A stretch of DNA of 64,000 nucleotides from Glycine soja (taxonomy: Eukaryota; Streptophyta; Magnoliopsida; Fabales; Fabaceae), in assembly GCF_004193775.1 (NCBI RefSeq), contig NC_041012.1, positions 13,785,223-13,849,222 on the forward strand, in the 5' to 3' direction. Under the pieces are notes generated by a model. It searched no databases. It was not told where the DNA came from and saw only the letters and a program-made list of their open reading frames with translations. The position numbers and the translations under genes were made by a program. Positions 48,372 through 58,477 of this stretch are shown here, one piece after another; the first letter of the stretch is position 1, and every line of letters begins with the position of its first letter.

Positions 48372-49315
48372 TGTTGGAACCTACCCTTCGGCGGGGGTGC
48401 GAAAAGGCCAAAACAATGGGCCAAAGCATTTGTCTCCAAGGGAGAAAAGGAGCGGAGTTGCCACCAATGTTTATTCGAGGAAAACGTTAGAAAAACCAAA
48501 AAGGCAAAGGTCTCCAAATTTTGAAAATGAGGGTTTAGGAGTTTTTTACGCACGGGGAAGGTATTAGCACCCTAAACGCCCATCACAAAGGACGACAGCC
48601 CTTAACCGAGTGTGCAAAACATGACTTCAAAATTATGTATTTCCCCTTTTTATACTTTTATGTATTTTCCCTTTTTATATTTTTTACTTTTTGGGGTCGA
48701 CAAGGGTGTTGCCATTGCTCTTACATATCCTCATGTGCGATGAGGAAATCAGACCTATGTAGTTCTTTAAGTCTGAAAGTTTTGTGTGTTACATTGATTT
48801 TGTGTTTTTTTTTTGAAAGATTGATTTATTATGAACAAAAGTCGTTTAAGGTGTTGAACCTTGAAACGATGTTTTAAACTTTGAAAAGCGGAGAGAATCG
48901 TTAAGGCATTGAACCTTGAAATGATCTTTTGATTTTTGAAAAGAAGGGAGAATAGTTAAGGCGTTGGACCTTGAAATGATCTCAAACGATATTTTGATGA
49001 AGTGAAGAAGTTTATGAGTTGGTTTTATTTTGGTTTTTGCTTATTAACCTTCAACCCTTTTTTAAAGATAACTTCAGCATCAATGATCAGTTAAAACTTA
49101 CTTTACAAAAGAAAAGCAGTTACCGATGATAGGAGAAGGAGATGAAGATGGACAAAATAATAAAGAGGACCCCTAAGGGTCCATGAATCATGTTTAAATC
49201 CTTAAAGACAAACACTAACTGGATGAAGAATGAAGAACAATTGCGGTCATAATTCAGCAGCGATTTAGCTCCTTTTTCTCTTATTCCTTCTTTTTTTCTC
49301 TTCTTTCTTTCCAAT
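48372..49315 (-). mobile_element. Ogre-type LTR E, copy 2
   Basis: Second copy of 45805-46748 within the 2,567-bp duplication, with only isolated differences. Confidence 0.7.
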
Positions 49316-49642
49316 TGTCGCAACCTACCCTTCGGCGGGAGGGCGACGCGTGACTCGCGGGATGCGTGTTCCACGAAAGGAATACGCGCGGAGTCGCCAC
49401 CAACGTTTATTTGAGGAAAACGTCGGAAAAACCGGAAAAGACGCGATCTACGAACTTTTAAGTGAAAGGTTCGGGAGTTGTATTTACGCACGGGGAAGGT
49501 ATTAGCACCCCACACGTCCGCCCCAAGGGACGGCAGCCTTTAATCGAATGTGCAAACATGACTTTGATTTTTTATGTTCCCTTTTTATGTCTCTATATCC
49601 TTTATACCCTTTTTATATTTTCTCTTTTGTGGTCGACAAGGA
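49316..49642 (-). mobile_element. Ogre-type LTR F piece, copy 2
   Basis: Second copy of LTR F. It stops just after GTGGTCGACAAGG, where unrelated sequence starts. The breakpoint is close to the F/E switch point in copy 1. Confidence 0.65.
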
Positions 49643-50534
49643 AGTAACAAGGACATAAACAATCCTAAATATGTTTGGCATTAGACGAAGCAGTGATGTG
49701 ACTCGATTCATCTTTTGCCCCAATTTTGCAAGACGGTTACTTCCATATTTTGACTTGATGAACCTTTTTATAAAAGCATGAGTTTGGTTCAACCCTATAA
49801 TCCAAGGAATGGCGATTCTGATCGCCAATACTTCAACAACATCTCATAGGGATGAATGACTCGGGCATACTTTAAGCTATGCATGGAAAATGTAATTATG
49901 AAATTGAGATGCCCGAAGAAACACCATTTCCTAGTTAACCATGCATTAGGTACCATGTTCAATTATTTTGTTTTGTTGTTGTGTGTTTTTTTTTTTTTTT
50001 TTAGAAATGGGTTTATGATCCCAACATGGTTGGCTCATGGTGCCTAACACATGCAACTAAGAATGTAGTGTGAAGTTTCACGCTTCCCCTTTTTTGTTTT
50101 TGTAGAGAAAACACAAGGATGAGCAAACATGAAAACAAATGGTATGCAATTTTGCAGATCAAAAAGTTTGTTGAATGCATATGCATGATGATGCCATGAC
50201 TCATGCAAAATGTGAGGCTGGAATATGATAACGGACAAATGCAGGAACGATATGTTCATTATGATGTTATGAAGAGATGCTTATGCGATGCATGATATGA
50301 ATGCATTTTACGGACACGAGAGCCCGGAAAATTATCTCTTCTTACTTGCGCATTTGGGGGCGCAGTGCCCCATGTGTACAGTTAAGAAGGTGATATGGAC
50401 CTTCCGGCTTCCCGTGACAAAGGACGAGACCAACATACAATGCATGCTAGAGATAAAATGCGGGAGTGACTCGATTCGCACTGATTTTTGGAGTAAAAAT
50501 GTGGGATAAACTCATTTTATTCAAAAGGTTATAA
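49643..50534 (-). other. Noncoding Ogre-type sequence, partly repeated
   Basis: No supported gene. The part at about 50160-50480 (ATGATGCCATGACTCATGC, GAGCCCGGAAAATTATCTC, GTGCCCCATGTGTAC) resembles 51600-51800 in a diverged form, so the ORF1 remnant is flanked on both sides by related leader-type sequence. A T tract lies at 49988-50003. Confidence 0.45.
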
Positions 50535-51547
50535 CTAGTCAAGATCTGAGCGACAATACAAACTTCCTAGTGGTTTCCAATTATATGGTCCATTAAGTCT
50601 ATCATATGCTGACAATAGCTGAGAAGTCCGTGGATCTCCTCGGGGGCGGAGTAGGTGTCCGCCACTGCTTTGGCCTTGGCTAGCAATGGGGGAAGTTCTT
50701 GACTCCTGTTCAAAGTCAGAGCAAATCGGTCCGTCCACATTGTTGTCTCTTGGTGCAATGAATCAATTACCCTTTCCCTTTTCGACGCACGAGCGGTGAC
50801 TTTGTAGCGGATAGACGGGCCTACCTTCTTGGAGAAAAAAGGTGTGAAACCAGCCACACATAGAGAGCCAGTGCACAACAAACAATTCTTGCGCTGCTCT
50901 TTTCACATCCCCGGTCGAACGTGTCATACATGGCCAAAATGGCGACGACCGGGCTTTCCTTGCCATGATGAAAGGCGAGGAAAGCGTCAATCGCTGCTAG
51001 GTCCACTAACCCTTCCATATTCGGAAAGAGGACAACTCCAAAGATCAAAAACACCAAGATGTCAATAAAAGAAAGCCCATTCGCCTTGATTTTCCAAGGC
51101 CTTTGCCCTTTCCTCCAAACACTTCCTTGGTACTCCGACTACTCCATTTCTGTTTTGCTTTACCTGGTTCAACTCTTGTGCTGAGATTTTCACTACCTTG
51201 GCAACTCTTGTCGTGGAGGGATAGAACCCAGAGAAAAGATATGGCTTCCTTCCGCCCAGTGGGCATCCCAGGATTTCTTTAAACTCTTTCACAGTCGGCA
51301 CTAGCTGGAAGTCCTCGAATGTGAAGCACCTTAGGGGCTGGTCATAATACTGGGAAAGGGATGCAATCGGTTCCATGGAGACTTCTACCCTAGCTAGGTC
51401 CCAAATCTTACCATAGGCTTTGCGGAAGGCTTGCTGTTGAAGTTGACCCATTAATTGCCCCAACTTTCGTAAACTGGTGACCTCTAAGCTCTTGATTTTG
51501 ACTTGATAAAACCTCTTTTTAAGCGAAGGCTTTTGACTTGATCCCAT
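50535..51547 (-). pseudogene. Ogre-type ORF1 remnant (DUF7745-like)
   Basis: A minus-strand frame starts at the ATG at 51547 (MGSSQKPSLKKRFYQVK). It shows motifs typical of the uncharacterised protein encoded before gag-pol in Ogre-type elements and annotated as DUF7745 in legumes: LGQLMGQL, AYGKIWDL, then QYYDQPLRCFTFEDFQLVPT and EILGCPL. A stop and frame change occur near 51060; the next frame has GVVLFPNMEGLVDLAAIDAF and RIVCCALALYVWLVSHLFS. Another change near 50830 leads to a C-terminal helix-rich end (LLSYCQHMIDLMDHI). A large middle part seems deleted. Its position downstream of a PBS (52402) and leader fits ORF1. Its function in the element is unknown. Confidence 0.65.
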
Positions 51548-52401
51548 GTTTTACTAAAGTGAAATAAAATCTAGTGCGAATCAAAACTCCGACATCTATC
51601 ATGGGTGGAATGGATGAATGCATGAAGGAATGCATATGACACGGATGCAATTTATGAATACGGGAGCTCGGGAAATTGTCTCCTTCTTAGATACAACGTC
51701 TAGGGGTAGCAAAGTGCCCCAACGTATGTATTTAAAACGGTGACACGGACCCTTCGTTGGTTTGCTAAAGTGAGGGGATCAAAGACGAAACCTACGCATG
51801 ATGCATATGCGAAAGGCACAACACGGGGATGTACATAGTACGACAATATTCACTGAACATAAGCAAACGGGTATATGATACTTATGCATGGCAGTGTGAA
51901 AAATGGCACGCAGCGTGTTTGCTCCGTGCCCTTATTTAAGGGACCTATAAGGGAGAGAACTAACTAGGCTTTTAGCAATAATCCCCAAGGTAGTCATATC
52001 TCTCTTGATGGTTTCTAGAGGTATCATCCCCTTCGAAGAACATATTGCAGCAGTAGGGACTACTAGCAACAATAAGTTTTCAAAGAGAAAAGCTCTAGAT
52101 GAGGGTTCACTGTAATCAAGCAAGTCGGAGACCTAGCATGATCACAGATTCACCTCCACTCCTTATGTTCCCATGAACCCGGGTATAGGGCCCTTTTTCA
52201 CTCACAGTGTGTGCAAATAGTGTTAGTGTTTGTGTGCATCAAATGAATAAATATTTACCTCATGCATACATTCTAAAACACACTAAAAGCAACAAATAGT
52301 TTATATACACAAGAACATAAAACAAATAAAGGGAAACCAACAAAGGAGAAAGTCATGATAAAATATTGCACAAGATTAAATGGCCTAACTCTCTAAAAAC
52401 A
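51548..52401 (-). other. Ogre-type 5' leader between PBS and ORF1
   Basis: Noncoding. It is related to the leader blocks at 44606-45783, for example CACTGTAATCAAGCAAGTCGGAGACC and the CACAGAT part. No gene is supported. Confidence 0.6.
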
Positions 52402-52420
52402 GTCCCCAGTGGAGTCGCCA
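52402..52420 (-). other. Primer binding site of Ogre-type element
   Basis: On the minus strand this reads TGGCGACTCCACTGGGGAC, two bases inside the LTR D end. It shows that LTR D serves as a 5' LTR for the leader and ORF1 to its left. Ogre elements are reported to prime from tRNA-Arg; identity with a specific tRNA was not checked. Confidence 0.8.
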
Positions 52421-53891
52421 ACTGTCGCAACCTACCCTTCGGCGGGAGGGCGACGCGTGACTCGCGGGATGCGTGTTCCACGAAAGGAATACGCGCGGAG
52501 TCGCCACCAACGTTTATTTGAGGAAAACGTCGGAAAAACCGGAAAAGACGCGATCTACGAACTTTTAAGTGAAAGGTTCGGGAGTTGTATTTACGCACGG
52601 GGAAGGTATTAGCACCCCACACGTCCGCCCCAAGGGACGGCAGCCTTTAATCGAATGTGCAAACATGACTTTGATTTTTTATGTTCCCTTTTTATGTCTC
52701 TATATCCTTTATACCCTTTTTATATTTTCTCTTTTTGTGGTCGACAAGGGTGTTTCCCTTTGCTCCTACGTATTCCTCAATTTGGGATGAGAAAATCAGA
52801 CCTACGTAGTTCTTTTGGAACAAAGTGTTTGTTTTAAGTTTGTTTTTTGTCTTTTTTGCAAAATATGTTTTTTATTTGAACAAAAGGTCATTTAAGGTGT
52901 TGGACCATTAAACGGTCTTTTGATTTTGAAAGGAGAGAAACGTTAAGGCATTGGACCATTAACGATCTCTTGTTTTTGAAAGGAGAGAAACGTTAAGGCA
53001 TTTGGACCATTAACGATCTCTTGGGGTGAAAGGAGAGAAGCGTTAAGGAATTTGGACCATTAACGATCTCTTGGGGTGGTCGACAAAAGCGAGGCTTTTG
53101 CTCCTACGTATCCTCAATTGCGATGAGGAAATCAGACCTACGTAGTTCTTGCAAAAGCGGTAAAGTCACATGTTGATTTTATGCTTTTGAACGGTCCATG
53201 TTAACCGATAAAAGCAAAGAGGACCGTTTAAGGCGTTGGACCTTAAAACGGTTTTTAGTGATTTTTCGGAAAAAAACTTGATTTGTGAGTTGATTTTAGT
53301 CTTAGTTTCACTTTGGTTATTAATCAATTCATTCAAGGAAACTTCCAAAGAAAAACGTCCGATTGATTTTTTTTATTATTTTATTCAAAGATATTTTGAT
53401 TATTTTATTATTTTTTACCTCTTTTTGATTTCCAACGTGGTTACGGCACGACCGAACGGTCGGAATTTATTTTAACCGAAGTTAATGGATAATACAATTC
53501 AAACGTTCGATGGAAATTTATTTTATTTTTAAGTTAAGCGAGAAATGACTTAAGTAAAATGGCTTAAGCACGTCAACAGGGGTATAAAAAGTAAACAAAA
53601 CGAGAATAAAAATGCACGAAACACAATGTGGACCACTACGGGTACATAGAATGAATCGAAAAGCTTGGTTCGAGGTACTTACCCGTTGAAGATCGAAGAA
53701 CGATGAAGAACGAATGAAGAACGTCGAAGAACGGTTGAAACCTTTGCGAAATTCTTCACGGAAAACGTTACGGAAACGTTTCGGAAGCGCCTCGGCTTAG
53801 ATTTTCTTCACGGAAACGATTTTTCCAAGCAAATTCGAAAGAGAGAGAAGTGCCAAAGGGGCTGAACATTTTGAAACAGCTCCCCCCTCCC

Positions 53892-53901
53892 CTATTTATA
53901 G
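53892..53901 (-). promoter_or_regulatory. TATA box of LTR D
   Basis: CTATAAATAG on the minus strand, about 720 bp inside the LTR, downstream of the TTACGGAA cluster. Confidence 0.6.
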
Positions 53902-53984
53902 AAAAAAAGGAGGTGCTTGCCGCCCAAAGACTTAATGAAGAAGATTTCTAAGCGCACCCGAATTACTAAGTTCACCCCCCTTTT

Positions 53985-54480
53985 CGTATTTTACGGAAAA
54001 GTTACGGAAGCCTTACGGAACTGTTTTCGAATTTGATTTTCATCTTTTTTCTTTTCCCTTTTACCAATGTTAAGTGGAATATGCTTACCCAAGGTTTTCG
54101 GAAATTTTACGGAAGTATTACGGAAGCCGCGGAAGCCCCGAAAACCATTTTTCAAAAACGTGGAGGAGCTTGCCGCCCAGTTGCTTCCTCCTTAAGCAAC
54201 CCAACTTCCAAAATGTTCTAGAAGGGCCTAGATTTGAATTGCTATTTACACCCCTATCTTGATAAGTTCACCCCCTTACCTTTTTTGGTGATTCTTTTTT
54301 CGTAAAGTTACGGAAACTTACGAATCTCGTAACGATACTTGTTTTCTTTCCGTAATGTTACGGAACCTTGCGGATTACATAATCATCCCCTTTTTGACTT
54401 ACGGAATGTTACGGAATCTCACTTAATTATGCAACGATGCTTCCATTTGATTTCCGGTGTGTCACGGAAACTTACGGATT
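53985..54480 (-). promoter_or_regulatory. TTACGGAA motif cluster in U3 of LTR D
   Basis: On the plus strand TTACGGAA or a one-base variant occurs more than ten times, often in pairs, upstream of the TATA box on the transcribed strand. Similar clusters lie in LTR B (about 11660-11830) and LTR C (about 41580-41710). The role as an enhancer repeat is inferred only from position and repetition. Confidence 0.5.
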
Positions 54481-54517
54481 GTGCATCAATATTTTTTGGT
54501 TTTCCGGCATGTCCTGG

Positions 54518-55260
54518 AATTTCACAAATAGCCTAATGATGGGTGCCAAGCACCTCACAAGGACCAAAGAAAGGTCGCATGTCATCAAGCAAAGGTCCCC
54601 GGACGAAATTAGGGTATGACAGTTGCCCCTCTTTACTTGTCTTTTATTGGAGATAAAAGGAAAGTAAAGATAAGACACTAATTTCGTTCCTCTCGATTTG
54701 ACGAGAGTCGCGGGCGACCATAAAATCTCCACATGCAAATGACTTGTTGTTCCCAGAATTTCACAAATTGCCTAATGATGGGTGCCAAGCACCTCACAAG
54801 GACCAAAGAAAGGTCGCATGTCATCAAGCAAAGGTACCCGGACGAAAATTAGTGTATGACACTAATTTCGCTCCTCTCGGTTGACGAGAGTCGCGGGTTA
54901 CCATGACTTGTCGTTCCTAGAATTTCACAAATTGCCTAATGATGGATGCCAAGCACCTCACAAGGACCAAAGAATGGTCGCATGTCATCAAGCAAAGGTC
55001 CCCGGACGAAAATCAGTGTATGACACTAATTTCGCTCCTCTCGGTTGACGAGAGTCGCGGGTGACCATGACTTATCGTTCCTAGAATTTCACAAATTGCC
55101 TAATGATGGATGCCAAGCACCTCACAAGGACCAAAGAATGGTCGCATGTCATCAAGCAAAAGGTCCCCGGACGAAAATCAGTGTATGACACTAATTTCGC
55201 TCCTCTCGGTTGACGAGAGTCGCGGGTGACCATGAAATTTCCGCATGTAAATGACTTGTT
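54518..55260 (-). repeat. ~164-bp tandem repeats carrying the LTR tip
   Basis: Starting from the end of LTR D, blocks beginning AATTTCACAAATTGCCTAATG recur at about 54757, 54921 and 55085. Each contains the GACGAAA...GTATGACA LTR tip and CTCTCGGTTGACGAGAG, a perfect 6-bp hairpin. The first unit is longer because it holds the PPT. Confidence 0.8.
54622..54636 (-). other. Polypurine tract next to LTR D
   Basis: On the minus strand this is GTAAAGAGGGGCAAC directly before the LTR tip. It marks LTR D as the 3' LTR of an element whose 3' UTR lies to the right. Confidence 0.75.
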
Positions 55261-55377
55261 GTTCCCGGAGGAACAAAAGGTGCAGAAGACTATGTCAGCC
55301 TCTGCATGCTATCAAGCGTTCTGTCTTACAGATAGCAAAAGAATGTTTATACGGATAACCACTCGGGTATTTCCGCG

Positions 55378-56180
55378 TATCATCGGGCCCGCCGCCTCTG
55401 GATGACACAAGGGTGCAGAATGACCAAACTTGGTCTCTGCTTGTCATCGGGCCCGCCGCCTCTGGATGACAAAAGGGTGCGAATAACCGTAAGGTATCTC
55501 CGCGTATCATCGGGCCCGCCGCCTCTGGATGATACAAGGGTGCAAAATGACCAAACTTGGTCTTTGCTTGTCATCGGGCCCACCGCCTCTGGATGACAAA
55601 AGGGTGCGAATAACCGTAAGGTATCTCCGCGTATCATCGGGCCCGCCGCCTCTGGATGATACAAGGGTGCAGAATGACCAAACTTGGTCTCTGCTTGTCA
55701 TCGGGCCCGCCGCCTCTGGATGACAAAAGGGTGCGAATAACCGTAAGGTATCTCCGCGTATCATCGGGCCCGCCGCCTCTGGATGATACAAGGGTGCAGA
55801 ATGACCAAACTTGGTCTCTGCTTGTCATCGGGCCCGCCGCCTCTGGATGACAAAAGGGTGCGGATAACCGTAAGGTATCTCCGCGTATCATCGGGCCCGC
55901 CGCCTCTGGATGATACAAGGGTGCAGAATGACCAAACTTGGTCTCTGCTTGTCATCGGGCCCGCCGCCTCTGGATGACAAAAGGGTGCGAATAAACGTAA
56001 GGTATCTCCGCGTATCATCGGGCCCGCCGCCTCTGGATGATACAAGGGTGCAGAATGACCAAACTTGGTCTCTGCTTGTCATCGGGCCCGCCGCCTCTGG
56101 ATGACAAAAGGGTGCGAATAACCGTAAGGTATCTCCGCGTATCATCGGGCCCGCCGCCTCTGGATGATACAAGGGTGCAT
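55378..56180 (-). repeat. 127-bp tandem repeats made of paired hairpin half-units
   Basis: About six copies at a strict 127-bp spacing. Each has two half-units built around CGGGCCCGCCGCCTCTGG. One is flanked by GTATCATC and GATGATAC, the other by TTGTCATC and GATGACAA. Between them are GCAGAATGACCAA/TTGGTCTCTGC and AACCGTAAGGT stems. Open frames here are repeat artefacts. Confidence 0.85.
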
Positions 56181-56600
56181 GTCACATGACCTCAGGGTCG
56201 GTATGACAAAGATTATGGGGCGGCCGACAAAAGCAAGGCTCTTGCTCCTACGTATCCTCCAATGAGGAATTCAGACCTACGTAGTTCTTGATAACTTGTG
56301 AGACTTGAAAAGTCTCCATCGGAAAATGATGACATCTCCGGAAAGGGCGCAGATGACCATATTGGTCTCTGCTCGTCAATCACACTTGGGGTCACTGAAT
56401 GACGAGGTGCGGATAACCGTAAGGTGTCTCCGCGGGCTACCAGCTCTTGAGTCATGGCAACAAAAGGCGGTATGGTCGACAAAAGCGAGGCTCTTGCTCC
56501 TACGTATCCTCTAATGAGGAACTCAGACCTACGTAGTTCTGGATAACTTGTGAGACTTGAAAAAGTCTCGTTGTTTTCTCCACTAAAATGCAAACATGCT
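56181..56600 (-). repeat. Two LTR-type TACGTA modules, ~255 bp apart
   Basis: The module CGACAAAAGC...CTCTTGCTCCTACGTATCC...GACCTACGTAGTTC occurs at about 56219-56300 and 56472-56545. Each is followed by a GAGACTTGAAAAAGTCTC-type hairpin. It matches the modules in LTRs A-F. Confidence 0.7.
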
Positions 56601-57949
56601 TTAGCAAAGAGACAAATATTCCAACTGATTTAGAGCAGCATATGCTTTTTTTTTTGAGTGAAAAACAATGCGTCTACCGGGGAAGGAGAGTCTGCCGATG
56701 GGATCCCCCATAACCATAAATGAGATTTTGGATGTTAGCATTTCGTTTCTAAATGACCATTTAGAGGAAACACCGGGTTCGACAAAAATAGAAGAAAATC
56801 ACTCAAAGTGTATCAATCTTGCACAGGTAAGTGTTTCATCCTAATTCCGAACCATAGATATGTCATGACTTGACTTTGCAAATTATTTCCTATCAAATCA
56901 AAAATTACATGCGCGATTATGGATCAATAGGGCTTCCCTTGGGAATGGGTTCTTTTGGTGGTTTTTTTTTTCGGCTTTTGTGTGTTTTTGGCTTTTGATT
57001 TTTCTGGCTTTTTCTTTTTCTGTTTTTTTTTTGTTTAGTGCGGGGCGAGAAAAAAAAGTCGCTAGCGCACGGGATTTTGGTTGGTAATCAAAGGGAGAAG
57101 ACCATTTTAGGTCGTGGTTTCCTTTCCTTCCCTTTTTGTTCATTTGGTGACAATTCTGTATTGTTCAGATATTGTCCGGTCCAAAGACTTCTCTGCACAT
57201 TTCTTCTGTTTTCTTTCGATCCTTGATCAGGAGCTTTCTTTCCTCCTTTTCTCTTTTTTCTTTCTCCCATTCTTTGATTGGGAATTTTCTTTCTTTTCTT
57301 TTTGCTTTCTCCCACTCTTTGATTGGGAATTTCCTTTCTTTTCTTTTTTTGCTTTCTCTTTGATTGGAAATTTTCCTTCTTTTCTTTTTTGGCTAAGGAT
57401 TATGGTGAGTCAGGATTTTGGCTCAAGGTTTGTAGAATGGCTAGACATGATACATGTCGGGGTTTGTTTGGCTCAAGGATAAAAGGGATGCCCCACATTA
57501 TTTCCATGACACAAATGCAAAAATGATGATTTGGAAACTTTATGCAAAACTGGTCATGCATGCACCTATGCGGACACTCAAGTGTCAAATTTTTATGGTC
57601 ATGTGATGCTAGGGCTCAGGATTCATTTCCTCTATTTTAAATCAACCCAATGTTTCCAAAATATGTTCTTTTATCAATTTGTGCATTCATCCGAGTCCAT
57701 TTCGGGCGTCCGGGGAAAACTTCACAGCATTCACCCTTCAGGTGTATACCCATTTTTTTCAAAAACTAGTTATGATCAGTGAATTTTTTTTTTCAAAGAA
57801 AAGTTGGAAATCATCTCTTTTCAAAAGCATGTTGGTTTTTCAGCTTGACAACTTATTTTTTTCTTTTTTTTTCTTCTTTTTTTTATCATTATCATTTGTT
57901 TATTTCTTTTTCTTGTTTGTTTTTTTTCTTTTTTTCTTTTTTTTTCATG
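56601..57949. other. Unassigned noncoding stretch
   Basis: No supported gene. It contains pyrimidine-rich sequence with three imperfect copies of a TTTGATTGGGAATTTTCTTTC-type unit (57270-57385) and long T tracts. It probably belongs to a degraded Ogre-type leader or intergenic part; this is weak inference. Confidence 0.35.
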
Positions 57950-58355
57950 AGGTATTTTGCTACCTAAACATGTGCATATTTTTGTGAGGTATTTTTGCTA
58001 TATACATGCATATCCAAGGTATCTTGCCACCTAAACATACATATATATGTTTTGTGAGGTATTTTTTTGCTACATACACGCACATCTAAGGTATCTCTCT
58101 ACCTAAACATACAAATATATATTTTGTGAAGTATTTTTTTGTTTACATACACGCACATCTAAGGTATCTCTCTACCTAAACATACATATATATATTTTGT
58201 GAAGTATTTTTTTGTTTACATACATGCATATCTAAGGTATTTTCACTACCTAAACATACATATGTATATTTTGTGAGGTATTTTTTTGTTTACATACATG
58301 CATATCTAAGGTATTTTCACTACCTAAACATACATATATATATTTTGTGAGGTAT
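57950..58355. repeat. ~72-bp AT-rich tandem repeat, 5-6 copies
   Basis: GTGAGGTATTTTT followed by ATACATGCATATCTAAGGTAT and ACCTAAACATACATATATAT recurs at spacings of 70, 72, 73, 74 and 74 bp. Many ATGCAT and TATATA steps are present. Confidence 0.8.
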
Positions 58356-58477
58356 GACTACCTTCCGAGCTTGCGCTTGTTTTATTTAAATCCCCAGGAT
58401 CATGAGCAAGTAGGTGCGTCCTACTATAAAAAGTGATCAAATAACAAGCATAGATTCAAAAGGTACTAGGTTGCCTC

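Larger units (their letters stand above)
44606..49642 (-). repeat. 2,567-bp tandem duplication of Ogre-type leader-PBS-LTR
   Basis: Everything from about 44606 to 47172 recurs from 47173 at a constant shift of 2,567 bp. Only a few single-base and homopolymer differences were seen (for example GGAGAC versus GGAAAC near 45490/48058, and AACGTT versus AACCTT near 46482/49048). The second copy ends near 49642, about 100 bp short. The junction lies in the pyrimidine-rich TTTTTCTTTTTATATTACC. Each copy holds leader, PBS, LTR E and the nested LTR F piece. Confidence 0.9.
52423..54621 (-). mobile_element. Complete Ogre-type LTR with PBS and PPT on opposite sides (LTR D)
   Basis: This 2,199-bp LTR reads TGTCATACCC (54621) to GGTTGCGACA (52423) on the minus strand. 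It has U3 with many TTACGGAA motifs (about 53985-54480), a TATA box (53892-53901), a hairpin at 53224-53252 and two TACGTA modules (52738-52815, 53075-53150), where LTRs B and C have one. PBS lies at its 3' side and PPT at its 5' side, so it is shared by two elements. Confidence 0.85.

Noticed and set aside
44606..49642. Assembly echo as explanation for the 2,567-bp duplication
   Set aside because: Not accepted as the first explanation because the copies differ at several independent bases and at the right end. It remains testable by read depth.
55378..56180. CRISPR array
   Set aside because: The repeats are contiguous 127-bp units with near-identical content and no unique spacers, in a plant transposon setting.
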